64,000 bases of DNA from Gracilimonas sp040882225 (GTDB taxonomy: Bacteria > Bacteroidota > Rhodothermia > Balneolales > Balneolaceae), in contig JBBEBR010000006.1 in NCBI GenBank assembly GCA_040882225.1, positions 1 to 64,000 of the forward strand, written 5' to 3'. The notes beneath the pieces were generated by a model that saw only the letters and a program-made list of their open reading frames with translations, ran no database searches and had not been told where the DNA came from. This document shows, piece by piece, positions 33,030 through 41,324 of the stretch; the stretch's first letter is position 1, and every line of letters starts with the position of its first letter. The position numbers were made by a program, and so were the translations under genes.

Positions 33030-35126
33030 GTGGATTTTCAAGGATTTCAAAACGCTATTCCTGGAATACTGATAATCATTGCAATTTGTGCGATGATAGC
33101 TATTTCATGGTTCTCCTACCGCAAAGTTGAAAACCTCCCTCCTGTTTCTAAAGTTGGATTAGCAACACTAAGAGCACTTGCGCTTATTATTTTACTGCTG
33201 CTTTTGATGAATCCTTATTTTTATTCCTCTCAACAAATAAACGTAAAGCCCAAACTGGCTGTGTTTCTCGATAACTCTGAAAGCGTAGGCATTAGCCGCG
33301 GCGATTATTCCGGAAGAGAAAGCTACGATGCGTTATTGCGCTCTTTAAATTTTGCTTCTGTAGATGAAGCTGATATCGAATATTATTCCATTGGTGAGTC
33401 TACCTCACCTTTTCATCCTGATTCTTTAAGTTTATCCGCTCCACTAACCAATCTTTCCAATACTGTAAATACCATTCTGGAATTAGAAGAGGATGTTCGC
33501 GCTGCTGTTATTATTTCTGATGGGATTATCACTTATGGCAAAAATCCCGCCTTTACCGCTTCTAATTCCGCTATTCCACTCCATACAATTGCCATTGGCG
33601 ATACATCCAAAATAAAGGATATCGCGATCTCGAATGTGCTTACAAATTCTACAGGCTATACAAATACCAATCATATCATTGAAGCTGAGATAACACAATC
33701 CGGATTCGAAGGCAGCACCGTTACGGTAGAACTTGTTTCGGGGGGTGAAATTATTCTCGAAGAACCGGTGTCGTTCAACTCGGATGATCAGGTTTTAAAT
33801 GTAGAGTTTGAACTGGAACTTGAAGAAGCCGGACTCAAACAATACGAAATCAGAACCAATCCCATAGCGGATGAATGGTCCTCTTCAAATAACAGCAAAT
33901 CGTTTTCCATCGATGTTTTAGACAGCAAGGTTAACATTCTGCATGTCGCTTTCGAAATTCACCCAGATGTAAAAACCATTCGCTCTATTATCAATGAAGA
34001 CATCAACAACGAACTTATCACTCTTACCTGGATAGGAGGAAATCGATTCATAGAGCAAATTCCGGATGAAATGGATTTCGATCTGGTGATTATCCAGGGA
34101 GATCCTGCTCAAAACAGTGATTTTGGGTTTTTAGCGAACCTGTCCGAGCTTCCTGTTTTGTTTTTTAGTAACAGTTCGTTTTCATCACCCGGTAATGCTA
34201 TTCTGAATGACCTAAAATTAATAAATACAACGGTAAATCAACTTGCCCGGATTCGTCTCAATCAGCTCTTAGAAGCCAATGAGCAGCCCATTCTTGAGTT
34301 GCCTGCTATCAATTATAATGATACCCCGCCACTGATTTCTCCATTAAGAACCGAGGTTATCAACCCGCAAAGTGTGAGTCTTTTTTCGATGGAATACAAC
34401 GGTACAACAACCGAAAATCCCATTGTTGCTGTGTTAGAACAAGGAAATATAAGGAGAGCGCATGTGCTCGCCTGGGATTGGTACAAGCTGTATCAGAGTA
34501 ATAATCCGCAGAACAGAACATTTACAACAGAATTTATCGCGAATCTGGTTTCTTGGACATCCAGCGATCCCGATAACAGAAACCTTGTACTAAAGCCAGC
34601 CAAGCAGACTTTCAGCACAGTTGAATCTCCTTCCATACATGCGAGCCTTCAAAACGAGAGCGGTGAAATGGAGTCAGGCGCGATTATTGAGATCGAAATA
34701 CTCACCAGCGATAATTCTATCAGAACTTTTAATATGGAAAATGCGGGAAATGGAAATTACACGCTTAATTTGCCGCGTTTCTCTGAAGGATTATATGAAT
34801 ACGAGGCAACAGCCCGAAAAGGAAATCGTGAAATTGACAGCCAGAATGGTGAATTTTTAGTTTCCAACTCCAGCTCAGAACTGAATAATACGTTACGGAA
34901 TGATGGCCTGCTTCGCTCTCTCTCTGCAAACTCCGGCGGAAGTTTCTTCATCTATAATAATACTGAGGCATTTTGGGACAGTCTGAGAACAACCCAGGTT
35001 TTTGAATCACAAACAGAAACAATTGAAAACTATGCCTTCCCGGTCAGATCAATTATATGGTTTGTAGTTGTACTACTATTATTAGGCACAGAATGGTTAG
35101 TTCGTAAATTTTATTCACTCCCCTGA
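33030..35126 (+). CDS. Membrane-anchored VWA-like protein, MoxR partner
   Basis: This 698-residue protein has N-terminal hydrophobic helices at about 10-28 and 46-62, a long extracytoplasmic region, and a C-terminal helix reading SIIWFVVVLLLLGTEWLVRK. A MIDAS-like DNSES (D81-S85) follows the strand KLAVFL, and VRAAVIISDG further on fits a VWA domain. The later part looks like BatB/CoxE-associated glutamine-amidotransferase-like segments; the exact domain is uncertain. A GTG start at 33030 is used, 21 bases after moxR. A role in envelope maintenance is inferred from MoxR systems. Confidence 0.75.
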   Translation: MDFQGFQNAIPGILIIIAICAMIAISWFSYRKVENLPPVSKVGLATLRALALIILLLLLMNPYFYSSQQINVKPKLAVFLDNSESVGISRGDYSGRESYDALLRSLNFASVDEADIEYYSIGESTSPFHPDSLSLSAPLTNLSNTVNTILELEEDVRAAVIISDGIITYGKNPAFTASNSAIPLHTIAIGDTSKIKDIAISNVLTNSTGYTNTNHIIEAEITQSGFEGSTVTVELVSGGEIILEEPVSFNSDDQVLNVEFELELEEAGLKQYEIRTNPIADEWSSSNNSKSFSIDVLDSKVNILHVAFEIHPDVKTIRSIINEDINNELITLTWIGGNRFIEQIPDEMDFDLVIIQGDPAQNSDFGFLANLSELPVLFFSNSSFSSPGNAILNDLKLINTTVNQLARIRLNQLLEANEQPILELPAINYNDTPPLISPLRTEVINPQSVSLFSMEYNGTTTENPIVAVLEQGNIRRAHVLAWDWYKLYQSNNPQNRTFTTEFIANLVSWTSSDPDNRNLVLKPAKQTFSTVESPSIHASLQNESGEMESGAIIEIEILTSDNSIRTFNMENAGNGNYTLNLPRFSEGLYEYEATARKGNREIDSQNGEFLVSNSSSELNNTLRNDGLLRSLSANSGGSFFIYNNTEAFWDSLRTTQVFESQTETIENYAFPVRSIIWFVVVLLLLGTEWLVRKFYSLP

Positions 35127-35138
35127 ATTTGTCGCTGC

Positions 35139-35654
35139 TCAGTAGGTAGAATGTTTTTCTAAAGCTTTTCCGAGCCCAACAGCTTTCACTACATAAATAT
35201 TACCAAAATCTGCTTCATCAATTTTTTCATATTTCTGTTGACCAAGTAAAATATTAGCAAAGTAACTGGTTGTGTTAGAATGGCCTACAATCAGAACGGT
35301 TTGGGATGCGTAATTTTCAATAACTGACTGTAAAAACTCCGAGGGATTACTCAAATCATAAACCAGGATCTCGTGCTCTAAAGCAGTAGCGATGGGTGTA
35401 GCCGTTTCCTGAGTACGATGGTATTTGGTACTAAAAACAGCTTTTATTGGATAATTTCCGTAGAGAATTTCCTTAAGCCTTTCAGCACGTAGTAATCCAT
35501 CTTCACTCAGGTGTGGATTGTTGGTACCGTCATCCAGTTTCTCCGCATGGCGAACAAGAATAATTGTAGTAGAATCCGAAGTTGAATTTGCTTGCTGTGC
35601 ATACACACTTCTGGCGGAAAAAAGTAGGATAATTAGAAGAAGAAGTTGTTTCAT
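35139..35654 (-). CDS. Secreted histidine phosphatase
   Basis: This 171-residue protein has a signal peptide (ending near VYAQQ) and a phosphoglycerate mutase-like/SixA-like domain. LVRHAEKLDD contains the phospho-His motif RHxE, LSEDGLLRAERL follows, and VLIVGHSNTT holds the second catalytic His. Family members cleave phosphate esters or phosphohistidine; export makes a scavenging phosphatase likely. It is convergent with the VWA-protein gene and separated by 12 bases. Confidence 0.85.
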   Translation of the reverse strand: MKQLLLLIILLFSARSVYAQQANSTSDSTTIILVRHAEKLDDGTNNPHLSEDGLLRAERLKEILYGNYPIKAVFSTKYHRTQETATPIATALEHEILVYDLSNPSEFLQSVIENYASQTVLIVGHSNTTSYFANILLGQQKYEKIDEADFGNIYVVKAVGLGKALEKHSTY

Positions 35655-35740
35655 TGCCTTTTCATTTTTTCAGAATATAATTAAATAGAGATAATAGAAA
35701 AATGATGTGGCTAATTTTACAAGAATTCCAGAGTAGCGTA

Positions 35741-35775
35741 AATAAAAAAGGCCAGTTTTCACCAGCCTTTTTGGG
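35741..35775 (-). terminator. Terminator of the envelope-protein pair
   Basis: On the minus strand, GGCTGGT and ACTGGCC form a seven-pair stem with two G-U pairs and end in TTTTTTATTT. It lies 15 bases downstream of the 35790-37019 gene and should end its transcript. Confidence 0.7.
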
Positions 35776-35789
35776 AAAGTAATTGGAAT

Positions 35790-37019
35790 TTATCTTCTGG
35801 CAATAACAATAATCAAACCAATTATAATGAGCAGACTTACGCCCAATAAAATAGGGAACAGAAATGATCGTGGCTTTGCTTCCTCTCTCCAGTTCACGAT
35901 CTCATTATCAATAGTGGAGATTTGAGACATGGTCAATACTTCACCTTCCTGAATAAACTGGCTCCAGTCATTCTTGATTTTTGTGTTCCAGAATTCATGA
36001 AAATTCTCGAACTCCTCGTAATTATCAGAAGTCAACATTTTTTGCCTGCTTTCTTCTGTAGCAGTGGTTACGAAGGTATTAAGTGCGTTATAGAAGCTTT
36101 CATTATTATCAAAAGCATCTAAATCTACATTTTGCTCCTCAAGATGAACATCTAATGACTGCCACATGTTTCTCGATGCACTGGCTCTATAATCACTTAG
36201 GTTATTACTTATTTCGGATTTCCAATTCGCATGATCAGAACCTCCATAAATAGCCAGAAGCTCATCGCCAATTTGGCTCCAAACTTCATTGAAACGATCC
36301 TGAACTACATACATTCTCAGGTAATCTTCAGTATCAAGAGCTTCATCAGCAGATTTCAGCCTTTGCGTATTGCTCTCAATAATAGTATTCATAATCTGAA
36401 GGGGATTTTCCTGCTCATCAATTTCACCAGATTCTGCCCCTTCCGATAACTCAGAAACTGCTTCAGGACTTAGGTCTTCGTAGGTGATAAGCAGAGAATC
36501 AATCATATTCAGAATAAATTCATCCCGCTCTTCCATGCTGCTTCTGTAGCGCTCAACCAAACCCGATAGTTGCCTCTCGCTATCCTCTGAAGTCGCTATT
36601 GCCTGCCGAAGCGACTCCGCTCTGGTATTCAGATTTGTGATTTCTGATTCATAAGAGGAGACTTCATTCGTCAGAGAACTCAACCGCTCATTTTGGTTTT
36701 CGATGATGAGAAGTTTATGCTCGGCAACGCGTGCATCACTCCGTAAATCCTCTATACTTTCTTCAAAGTTATTGGGATATAGTGCCGCATTCAAAATAGT
36801 TACGTGCTCACTAAATTCTTCTTCTAATGCATCAACTTCATTAATTAAGCTGTCTATTTCGACAACTGAAATGGCAGAACTGATTGCAGTATCAAGAGAG
36901 CGATACTGTTCCTGAAAATCCCGTGATATTTGGTAATCTGATTGTTGGGCATCCGCATTTTGTACTGCTAAAACTAAAAATGCTACAAGTAGAATAGAAA
37001 ATGAAGTTAAACGTCTCAT
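35790..37019 (-). CDS. Secreted coiled-coil protein with C-terminal membrane anchor
   Basis: This 409-residue protein has a signal peptide (about 1-24, ending NADAQQ), a long acidic alpha-helical region with heptad-like repeats (LEEEFSEHVTILNAAL ... SSYESEITNLNTRAESLRQA) and a terminal hydrophobic helix FPILLGVSLLIIIGLIIVIAR. The bulk should lie in the periplasm and be tethered to the inner membrane. I do not recognise a family. Its start overlaps the upstream lipoprotein gene by four bases (ATGA), so the two act together. Confidence 0.7.
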   Translation of the reverse strand: MRRLTSFSILLVAFLVLAVQNADAQQSDYQISRDFQEQYRSLDTAISSAISVVEIDSLINEVDALEEEFSEHVTILNAALYPNNFEESIEDLRSDARVAEHKLLIIENQNERLSSLTNEVSSYESEITNLNTRAESLRQAIATSEDSERQLSGLVERYRSSMEERDEFILNMIDSLLITYEDLSPEAVSELSEGAESGEIDEQENPLQIMNTIIESNTQRLKSADEALDTEDYLRMYVVQDRFNEVWSQIGDELLAIYGGSDHANWKSEISNNLSDYRASASRNMWQSLDVHLEEQNVDLDAFDNNESFYNALNTFVTTATEESRQKMLTSDNYEEFENFHEFWNTKIKNDWSQFIQEGEVLTMSQISTIDNEIVNWREEAKPRSFLFPILLGVSLLIIIGLIIVIARR

Positions 37020-37504
37020 GATTGGTCTTCCTCTTCATTTCTTTCCTGAATTCCATTTTCATTTAAACTCAATATTCTATTAGAATCCATTTCCACCAAC
37101 TGAACAAGCGCCTCCCGTAGATTGAAAGCAGGTGAACTTAAACCTTCTTCAGAAACTTCAATTTTTCGTTTTAGTTTTAATTCACCCTCTGTAGGCTCCA
37201 TCACATATACATGGTTAAACTGATTTGCTGTGATGAAATAAAAGCCCTTCGAATTTCGAATTAATCGGACTTCCCGAATTTCCTGTTCTGAATCCTCTCC
37301 AAACTCTTCGTTGAGAAAAGGCTGAATATCGAAGGAAATTCCATGGCGTAAATCTTCCACCATTCCATCTTCCCCAGGAGTTAATACAGATTCAATCTGA
37401 TAAGCATAATTTACATCCTGAACTACGAAGGTCTTGCAGGAGGTTCCTGCTATCAAAATTGATAACAGGCAAATAGTAGTAGTAGTAACTTTTTGAAGGT
37501 TCAT
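37016..37504 (-). CDS. Lipoprotein paired with the coiled-coil protein
   Basis: This 162-residue lipoprotein has Cys 23 in IAGTSCKTF. The mature domain is mixed alpha-beta with IRNSKGFYFITA and a short acidic C-terminus; no known domain is recognised. It is the first gene of an operon with the membrane-anchored coiled-coil protein, suggesting a lipoprotein and tether complex in the envelope. Function unknown. Confidence 0.65.
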   Translation of the reverse strand: MNLQKVTTTTICLLSILIAGTSCKTFVVQDVNYAYQIESVLTPGEDGMVEDLRHGISFDIQPFLNEEFGEDSEQEIREVRLIRNSKGFYFITANQFNHVYVMEPTEGELKLKRKIEVSEEGLSSPAFNLREALVQLVEMDSNRILSLNENGIQERNEEEDQS

Positions 37505-37568
37505 TTTTCCATTTTTTATTTACTGTTTTCATACAATTATTAGTAGTAAAAAAGGGAAAGAAAGTTCC

Positions 37569-38111
37569 TTATTCTATGATTATACTTTCTATAGGTACAT
37601 TTTTAACTAAAGCTTGCCGGCCATTTAAAAAAGACAGCTCTATTATGAATGAGTATCCGATAATTTCTCCACCCATTCGTTCTATTAATCTGGATGCTGC
37701 AGAAGCTGTGCCGCCTGTAGCAATCAAATCATCATGAATTATTACTTTAGCTCCTTTACTGAAGGCATCTGAATGAATTTCCACGCTATCCTCTCCATAC
37801 TCAAGCTCATAGGTTTCTGACAAAGATTTTGAAGGAAGTTTTCCCGGCTTTCGGACAGGAATAAAACCGGCATTTAAATCCTGAGCCAAATTAGTGCCAA
37901 ATAAAAATCCCCTGGATTCCAGGCCAATAACATAGTCAACCTGTTTATTTCTGAATGGCTTAGAAAGCATATACGAAGTCAATTCAAGAGCTCTTTTATT
38001 TTGTAAAAGCGTGGTAATATCCTTGAACTGAATTCCCGGTTTTGGAAAATCAGGTACGGTTCTAATATTTTCTGAGATATATTCTTTTATACTTTGATCT
38101 ACTTTTTCCAC
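37569..38111 (-). CDS. apt: Adenine phosphoribosyltransferase
   Basis: This 180-residue type I PRTase converts adenine and PRPP to AMP. The PRPP loop is VIIHDDLIATGGTA, preceded by the hood region DFPKPGIQFKDIT. The GTG at 38111 (VEKVDQSIKEY) is preferred because family proteins begin here; an ATG at 38162 would add 17 residues and nearly abut the divergent tadA gene. The 58 bases to tadA probably hold divergent promoters. Confidence 0.93.
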   Translation of the reverse strand: MEKVDQSIKEYISENIRTVPDFPKPGIQFKDITTLLQNKRALELTSYMLSKPFRNKQVDYVIGLESRGFLFGTNLAQDLNAGFIPVRKPGKLPSKSLSETYELEYGEDSVEIHSDAFSKGAKVIIHDDLIATGGTASAASRLIERMGGEIIGYSFIIELSFLNGRQALVKNVPIESIIIE

Positions 38112-38169
38112 GCGTATTTTTCTATTGTTGATGAAGGTGCGGATAATAAGAATTGATAACATAAAGTGA

Positions 38170-38649
38170 ATGATGAAATCAGAAGACTTCCCTCTCTCCC
38201 ATGTACACCAGAAATTCATGGCCCGGGCATTTATGCTGGCCGAGCAAGCTTTTGATGAAGGTGAAGTGCCCATCGGTGCCATAGTAGTACAAAACCATCA
38301 AATTATTGGGAAGGGTTATAATCAGGTTGAGAAATTGAATGATCCTACCGCTCATGCCGAGATAATTGCAATTTCCGCCGCTTGTGAGCATCTGCACAAT
38401 AAATACTTACCCGGCTGTACATTATATGTAACTGTAGAGCCCTGTCCGATGTGTGCGGGGGCTTTGGTGTGGTCAAAAATAGATACGATAGTTTATGGCG
38501 CTTCCGATAGTATTGCCGGTGCCTGTGGAAGTGCGTTTAATATTTCAACCAACAAAAAATTAAATCACCAGGTGCAGATTATTCAAGGGGTGATGGAAAC
38601 CGATAGCAGCCATTTGCTGAAATCATTTTTCAAAAACAGGCGCTCTTGA
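38170..38649 (+). CDS. tadA: tRNA-adenosine deaminase TadA
   Basis: This is a 159-residue zinc deaminase that converts wobble adenosine 34 to inosine in tRNA-Arg. The motifs are T-A-H-A-E (zinc His and catalytic Glu) and PCPMCAGAL (two zinc Cys). The start at 38170 is followed by a second Met at 38173. It is divergent from apt and convergent with plsC six bases away. A cytosine/guanine deaminase role is less likely given the length and motif spacing. Confidence 0.92.
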   Translation: MMKSEDFPLSHVHQKFMARAFMLAEQAFDEGEVPIGAIVVQNHQIIGKGYNQVEKLNDPTAHAEIIAISAACEHLHNKYLPGCTLYVTVEPCPMCAGALVWSKIDTIVYGASDSIAGACGSAFNISTNKKLNHQVQIIQGVMETDSSHLLKSFFKNRRS

Positions 38650-38655
38650 AAGATG

Positions 38656-39444
38656 CTAATCCTCTACTAAATCCTTGAATGTTTTAGCATCAATTACTGG
38701 GATAAAGTCGGATTTTAAACTCTTCAACAACTCTCTCGCTAATTCTTTACGATTGGTTGAAGCCACTTTTTTCTTTCCAAAAGTGATAGAAGCCGTGAAC
38801 TCTTTCTTCATTAGTAACCTCATAAAATGAGTGAGAAAAGAAAGATTCTCCCACCAGCAAATTTCTTTACAGGCATCAATTTCCCCCTCTGGCGACGAGT
38901 AGGTAATTGCGGCATAAGTAACAGGCAGACTAACCGAAGCCGGATATTCCAGCAAAGAAGACCGGAATGGTAGGATTTCAACACCTGGGCTTGTCTGGCT
39001 TTCAGGAAAAACAATCACGCCCTGATTCTTATTCACATTCTGAGAAATGAGCTGGTTTACTCGTGGGATATCCATTTTGCGTTCACGGTCGATAAAAAGA
39101 ATTCCGCACGTTCTTGTTAACATGCCAACAAGTGGCCAGGATTTTACATCACTTTTTGCAACGAAAATGCCCCTTAGCTGCGAAAACAACACAAATACAT
39201 CGAAGTAGCTTAAATGATTCGATACCAAAAAGAACGGAGGTTCGGGAGCTTTTCCTTTAACCTGAACTTCACATCCCAAAATTAAACAGCAGCTTTTACC
39301 CCAATTTCTGAGTAAATATCCCCGCCATCGCTCATAATTCACCCCAAAAACTGAAAGCAACAGAACTATCATAATCAGGGAATAGAAAAAGAAGGTAGAC
39401 AGTAATAAAACAGTTAATCGTATAGCGGCTCTTAATATTCTCAT
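38656..39444 (-). CDS. plsC: 1-acylglycerol-3-phosphate acyltransferase
   Basis: This 262-residue acyltransferase has an N-terminal hydrophobic anchor (residues 8-33). The catalytic NHLSYFD motif (H77, D82) fits HX4D, and VFPESQTSPG replaces the usual FPEGT block. It acylates lysophosphatidic acid for phospholipid synthesis at the inner membrane. It ends the long minus-strand run that starts upstream of ackA, 24 bases after the pta stop. Confidence 0.85.
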   Translation of the reverse strand: MRILRAAIRLTVLLLSTFFFYSLIMIVLLLSVFGVNYERWRGYLLRNWGKSCCLILGCEVQVKGKAPEPPFFLVSNHLSYFDVFVLFSQLRGIFVAKSDVKSWPLVGMLTRTCGILFIDRERKMDIPRVNQLISQNVNKNQGVIVFPESQTSPGVEILPFRSSLLEYPASVSLPVTYAAITYSSPEGEIDACKEICWWENLSFLTHFMRLLMKKEFTASITFGKKKVASTNRKELARELLKSLKSDFIPVIDAKTFKDLVED

Positions 39445-39468
39445 TTCAATTTCTTTTTAATGGATTTA

Positions 39469-40425
39469 CTATTTCCCCATTAAGGCGCAAACGCAGGCGG
39501 TGTTGATGATATCATCCCGTGAACAACCGCGTGAAAGATCCATCATCGGTTTAGCAAGTCCCTGAATGATGGGCCCGGTTGCGGTTGCACCTGCAAGTCG
39601 TTCGGTAATTTTATAAGCAATATTGCCGGCATCAAGATTTGGAAAAATGAAGACATTTGCTTGTCCTGCTACTTCTGATTTCGGCGCTTTCCGTTTAGCT
39701 ATTTCAGGTATAATCGCCGAATCAAACTGAAGCTCTCCATCGATATCAAAATCCAAATTATAGCTTTTAACAAGCTCAAGGGCGTCCCGAACCAACTCTA
39801 CCCTTTCATGATCTGCACTTCCTTTTGTTGAAAAGGACAACATAGCAACTTTCGGATTTTCACCGGTAATGGCTTTATGGGTTTTGGCTGAATCTATCGC
39901 AATAGTTGCCAATTGCTGTGCATCGGGATATGGAACAACGGCGCAATCCCCATAGGTAAAAACCCGGCCGTCATCGAAACTCATCAAAAAAACACTCGAA
40001 ACTACATTTGATACCGGCTTAAGCCCAATGGTTTGAATAGCCGCTCGTAAAACATCGCCGGTAGTTGAAACTGATCCCGCAACACAGCCGTCTGCATCGC
40101 CGGAAGCTACCATTGCTGCTCCAAAAAAAAGAGGATCCAGCATCACTTTGAAAGCGGCTTCTTCGGTGAGTCCTTTATGCTTTCTGCGTTCGAATAATAG
40201 CTGAGCGTATTTTTCGCGGCGAGCATCTTTTTCCGGATCTACCAAGGTTAGTGTTGAGGGAATAGATTCGCTCCCTTCTTCATTCTTGAGTAGAATTACC
40301 TTGCACAAATTGTGCTCATCAAGGAATTTTGCGGCCTCAATTACCCGCACATCAGATGAACGCGGCAACACAATGGTTTTTTGTTGATGTTGTGCACGTT
40401 CACGAATGTATTTGATGATATCCAT
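39469..40425 (-). CDS. pta: Phosphate acetyltransferase
   Basis: This 318-residue enzyme transfers acetyl between CoA and phosphate. Family segments include SSDVRVIEAAKFL near the start, GDADGCVAGSVSTTGDVLRA, MLSFSTKGSADHERVE and PNLDAGNIAYKITERLAGA. It is the short form without the N-terminal regulatory domains. The ATG at 40425 (MDIIKYIRERAQ) is preferred over the upstream in-frame ATG. It lies downstream of ackA but is separated from it by two other genes. Confidence 0.93.
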   Translation of the reverse strand: MDIIKYIRERAQHQQKTIVLPRSSDVRVIEAAKFLDEHNLCKVILLKNEEGSESIPSTLTLVDPEKDARREKYAQLLFERRKHKGLTEEAAFKVMLDPLFFGAAMVASGDADGCVAGSVSTTGDVLRAAIQTIGLKPVSNVVSSVFLMSFDDGRVFTYGDCAVVPYPDAQQLATIAIDSAKTHKAITGENPKVAMLSFSTKGSADHERVELVRDALELVKSYNLDFDIDGELQFDSAIIPEIAKRKAPKSEVAGQANVFIFPNLDAGNIAYKITERLAGATATGPIIQGLAKPMMDLSRGCSRDDIINTACVCALMGK

Positions 40426-40463
40426 TTTGAATCTGTTGATGTAATAGACGTTCAACTAATTTT

Positions 40464-41324
40464 TTATAGCAATAAGATAATGGAAAAAATAGCTATGAGA
40501 AGGCCAATCCATTGCTTTTTTGTGGGCTGATCTTTCCAGATATAAATTCCAATTATCGTTCCCAGAACTACCAGCGTCACATTCACCAATGGAAAAACTA
40601 CAGATCCGGGCATTAGTTTTAAGGCATAAATAAGAAATATGGAGGTGTATAAATTCACAACTCCGATAGCAATTCCATAACCCACTTCTTTTATCGTAAA
40701 TCTTAAGCTTTTTCTTTTTATGAGGATTCCCATTCCCGTTAAAAACGAGATAAAGAAAACACCGGCCAGGAATAAATTCTCCGATATCTGATCTACTAAT
40801 AATTCTTCATACACTTTCATGCCTGTATCGGCGAAGCCGGTCATGAAGAAAATCAGGAGTGGAAGCCAAGCATCTGAAAGTCCGGGCAGATTTGTTTTTT
40901 TGATCTTTGGCAACATCAACAAAAGAGAAGCTAAGGCTAAAAAAATGCCTCCGTATTTGATTACGCTAATAGATTCGCCGAAAACAAAAAGACTCACGCC
41001 AATCGGGAAAATCAGGGACATCCGCATGGCGGCGATACTTACTCCCATCCCCACACGATGAATGGAGCGGCTGTACACCACCATATTGGCGATGAAAACA
41101 ATTCCTAAAACAAAAATAAGCACGTACAACCAGTTCTCGTAACCGGCTACTTTTAGGTTTGGCGAAAATATTTCGGTGGATGTGAATAAACTAATAAGAA
41201 AAGCGGCTGCATAATTAACGACCAAAATTTGCATAACGCCCATTCTTTTATCCTCAGCGAGTTTGAGAATCTGGGCTATAGCGAGTGAGCAAATAATGCT
41301 AAGCGCAATGAACAGAAGCCCCAT
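40464..41324 (-). CDS. EamA-family (DMT) transporter
   Basis: This 286-residue protein has about ten hydrophobic helices in two halves, typical of drug/metabolite transporters. Example segments are IALSIICSLAIAQILKL and GSVVFPLVNVTLVVLGTIIG. The substrate cannot be inferred. Its start overlaps the stop of the pseudo-caspase gene by one base, so it is cotranslated between ackA and pta and could export a metabolite in that pathway; this is inference. Confidence 0.85.
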   Translation of the reverse strand: MGLLFIALSIICSLAIAQILKLAEDKRMGVMQILVVNYAAAFLISLFTSTEIFSPNLKVAGYENWLYVLIFVLGIVFIANMVVYSRSIHRVGMGVSIAAMRMSLIFPIGVSLFVFGESISVIKYGGIFLALASLLLMLPKIKKTNLPGLSDAWLPLLIFFMTGFADTGMKVYEELLVDQISENLFLAGVFFISFLTGMGILIKRKSLRFTIKEVGYGIAIGVVNLYTSIFLIYALKLMPGSVVFPLVNVTLVVLGTIIGIYIWKDQPTKKQWIGLLIAIFSIILLL

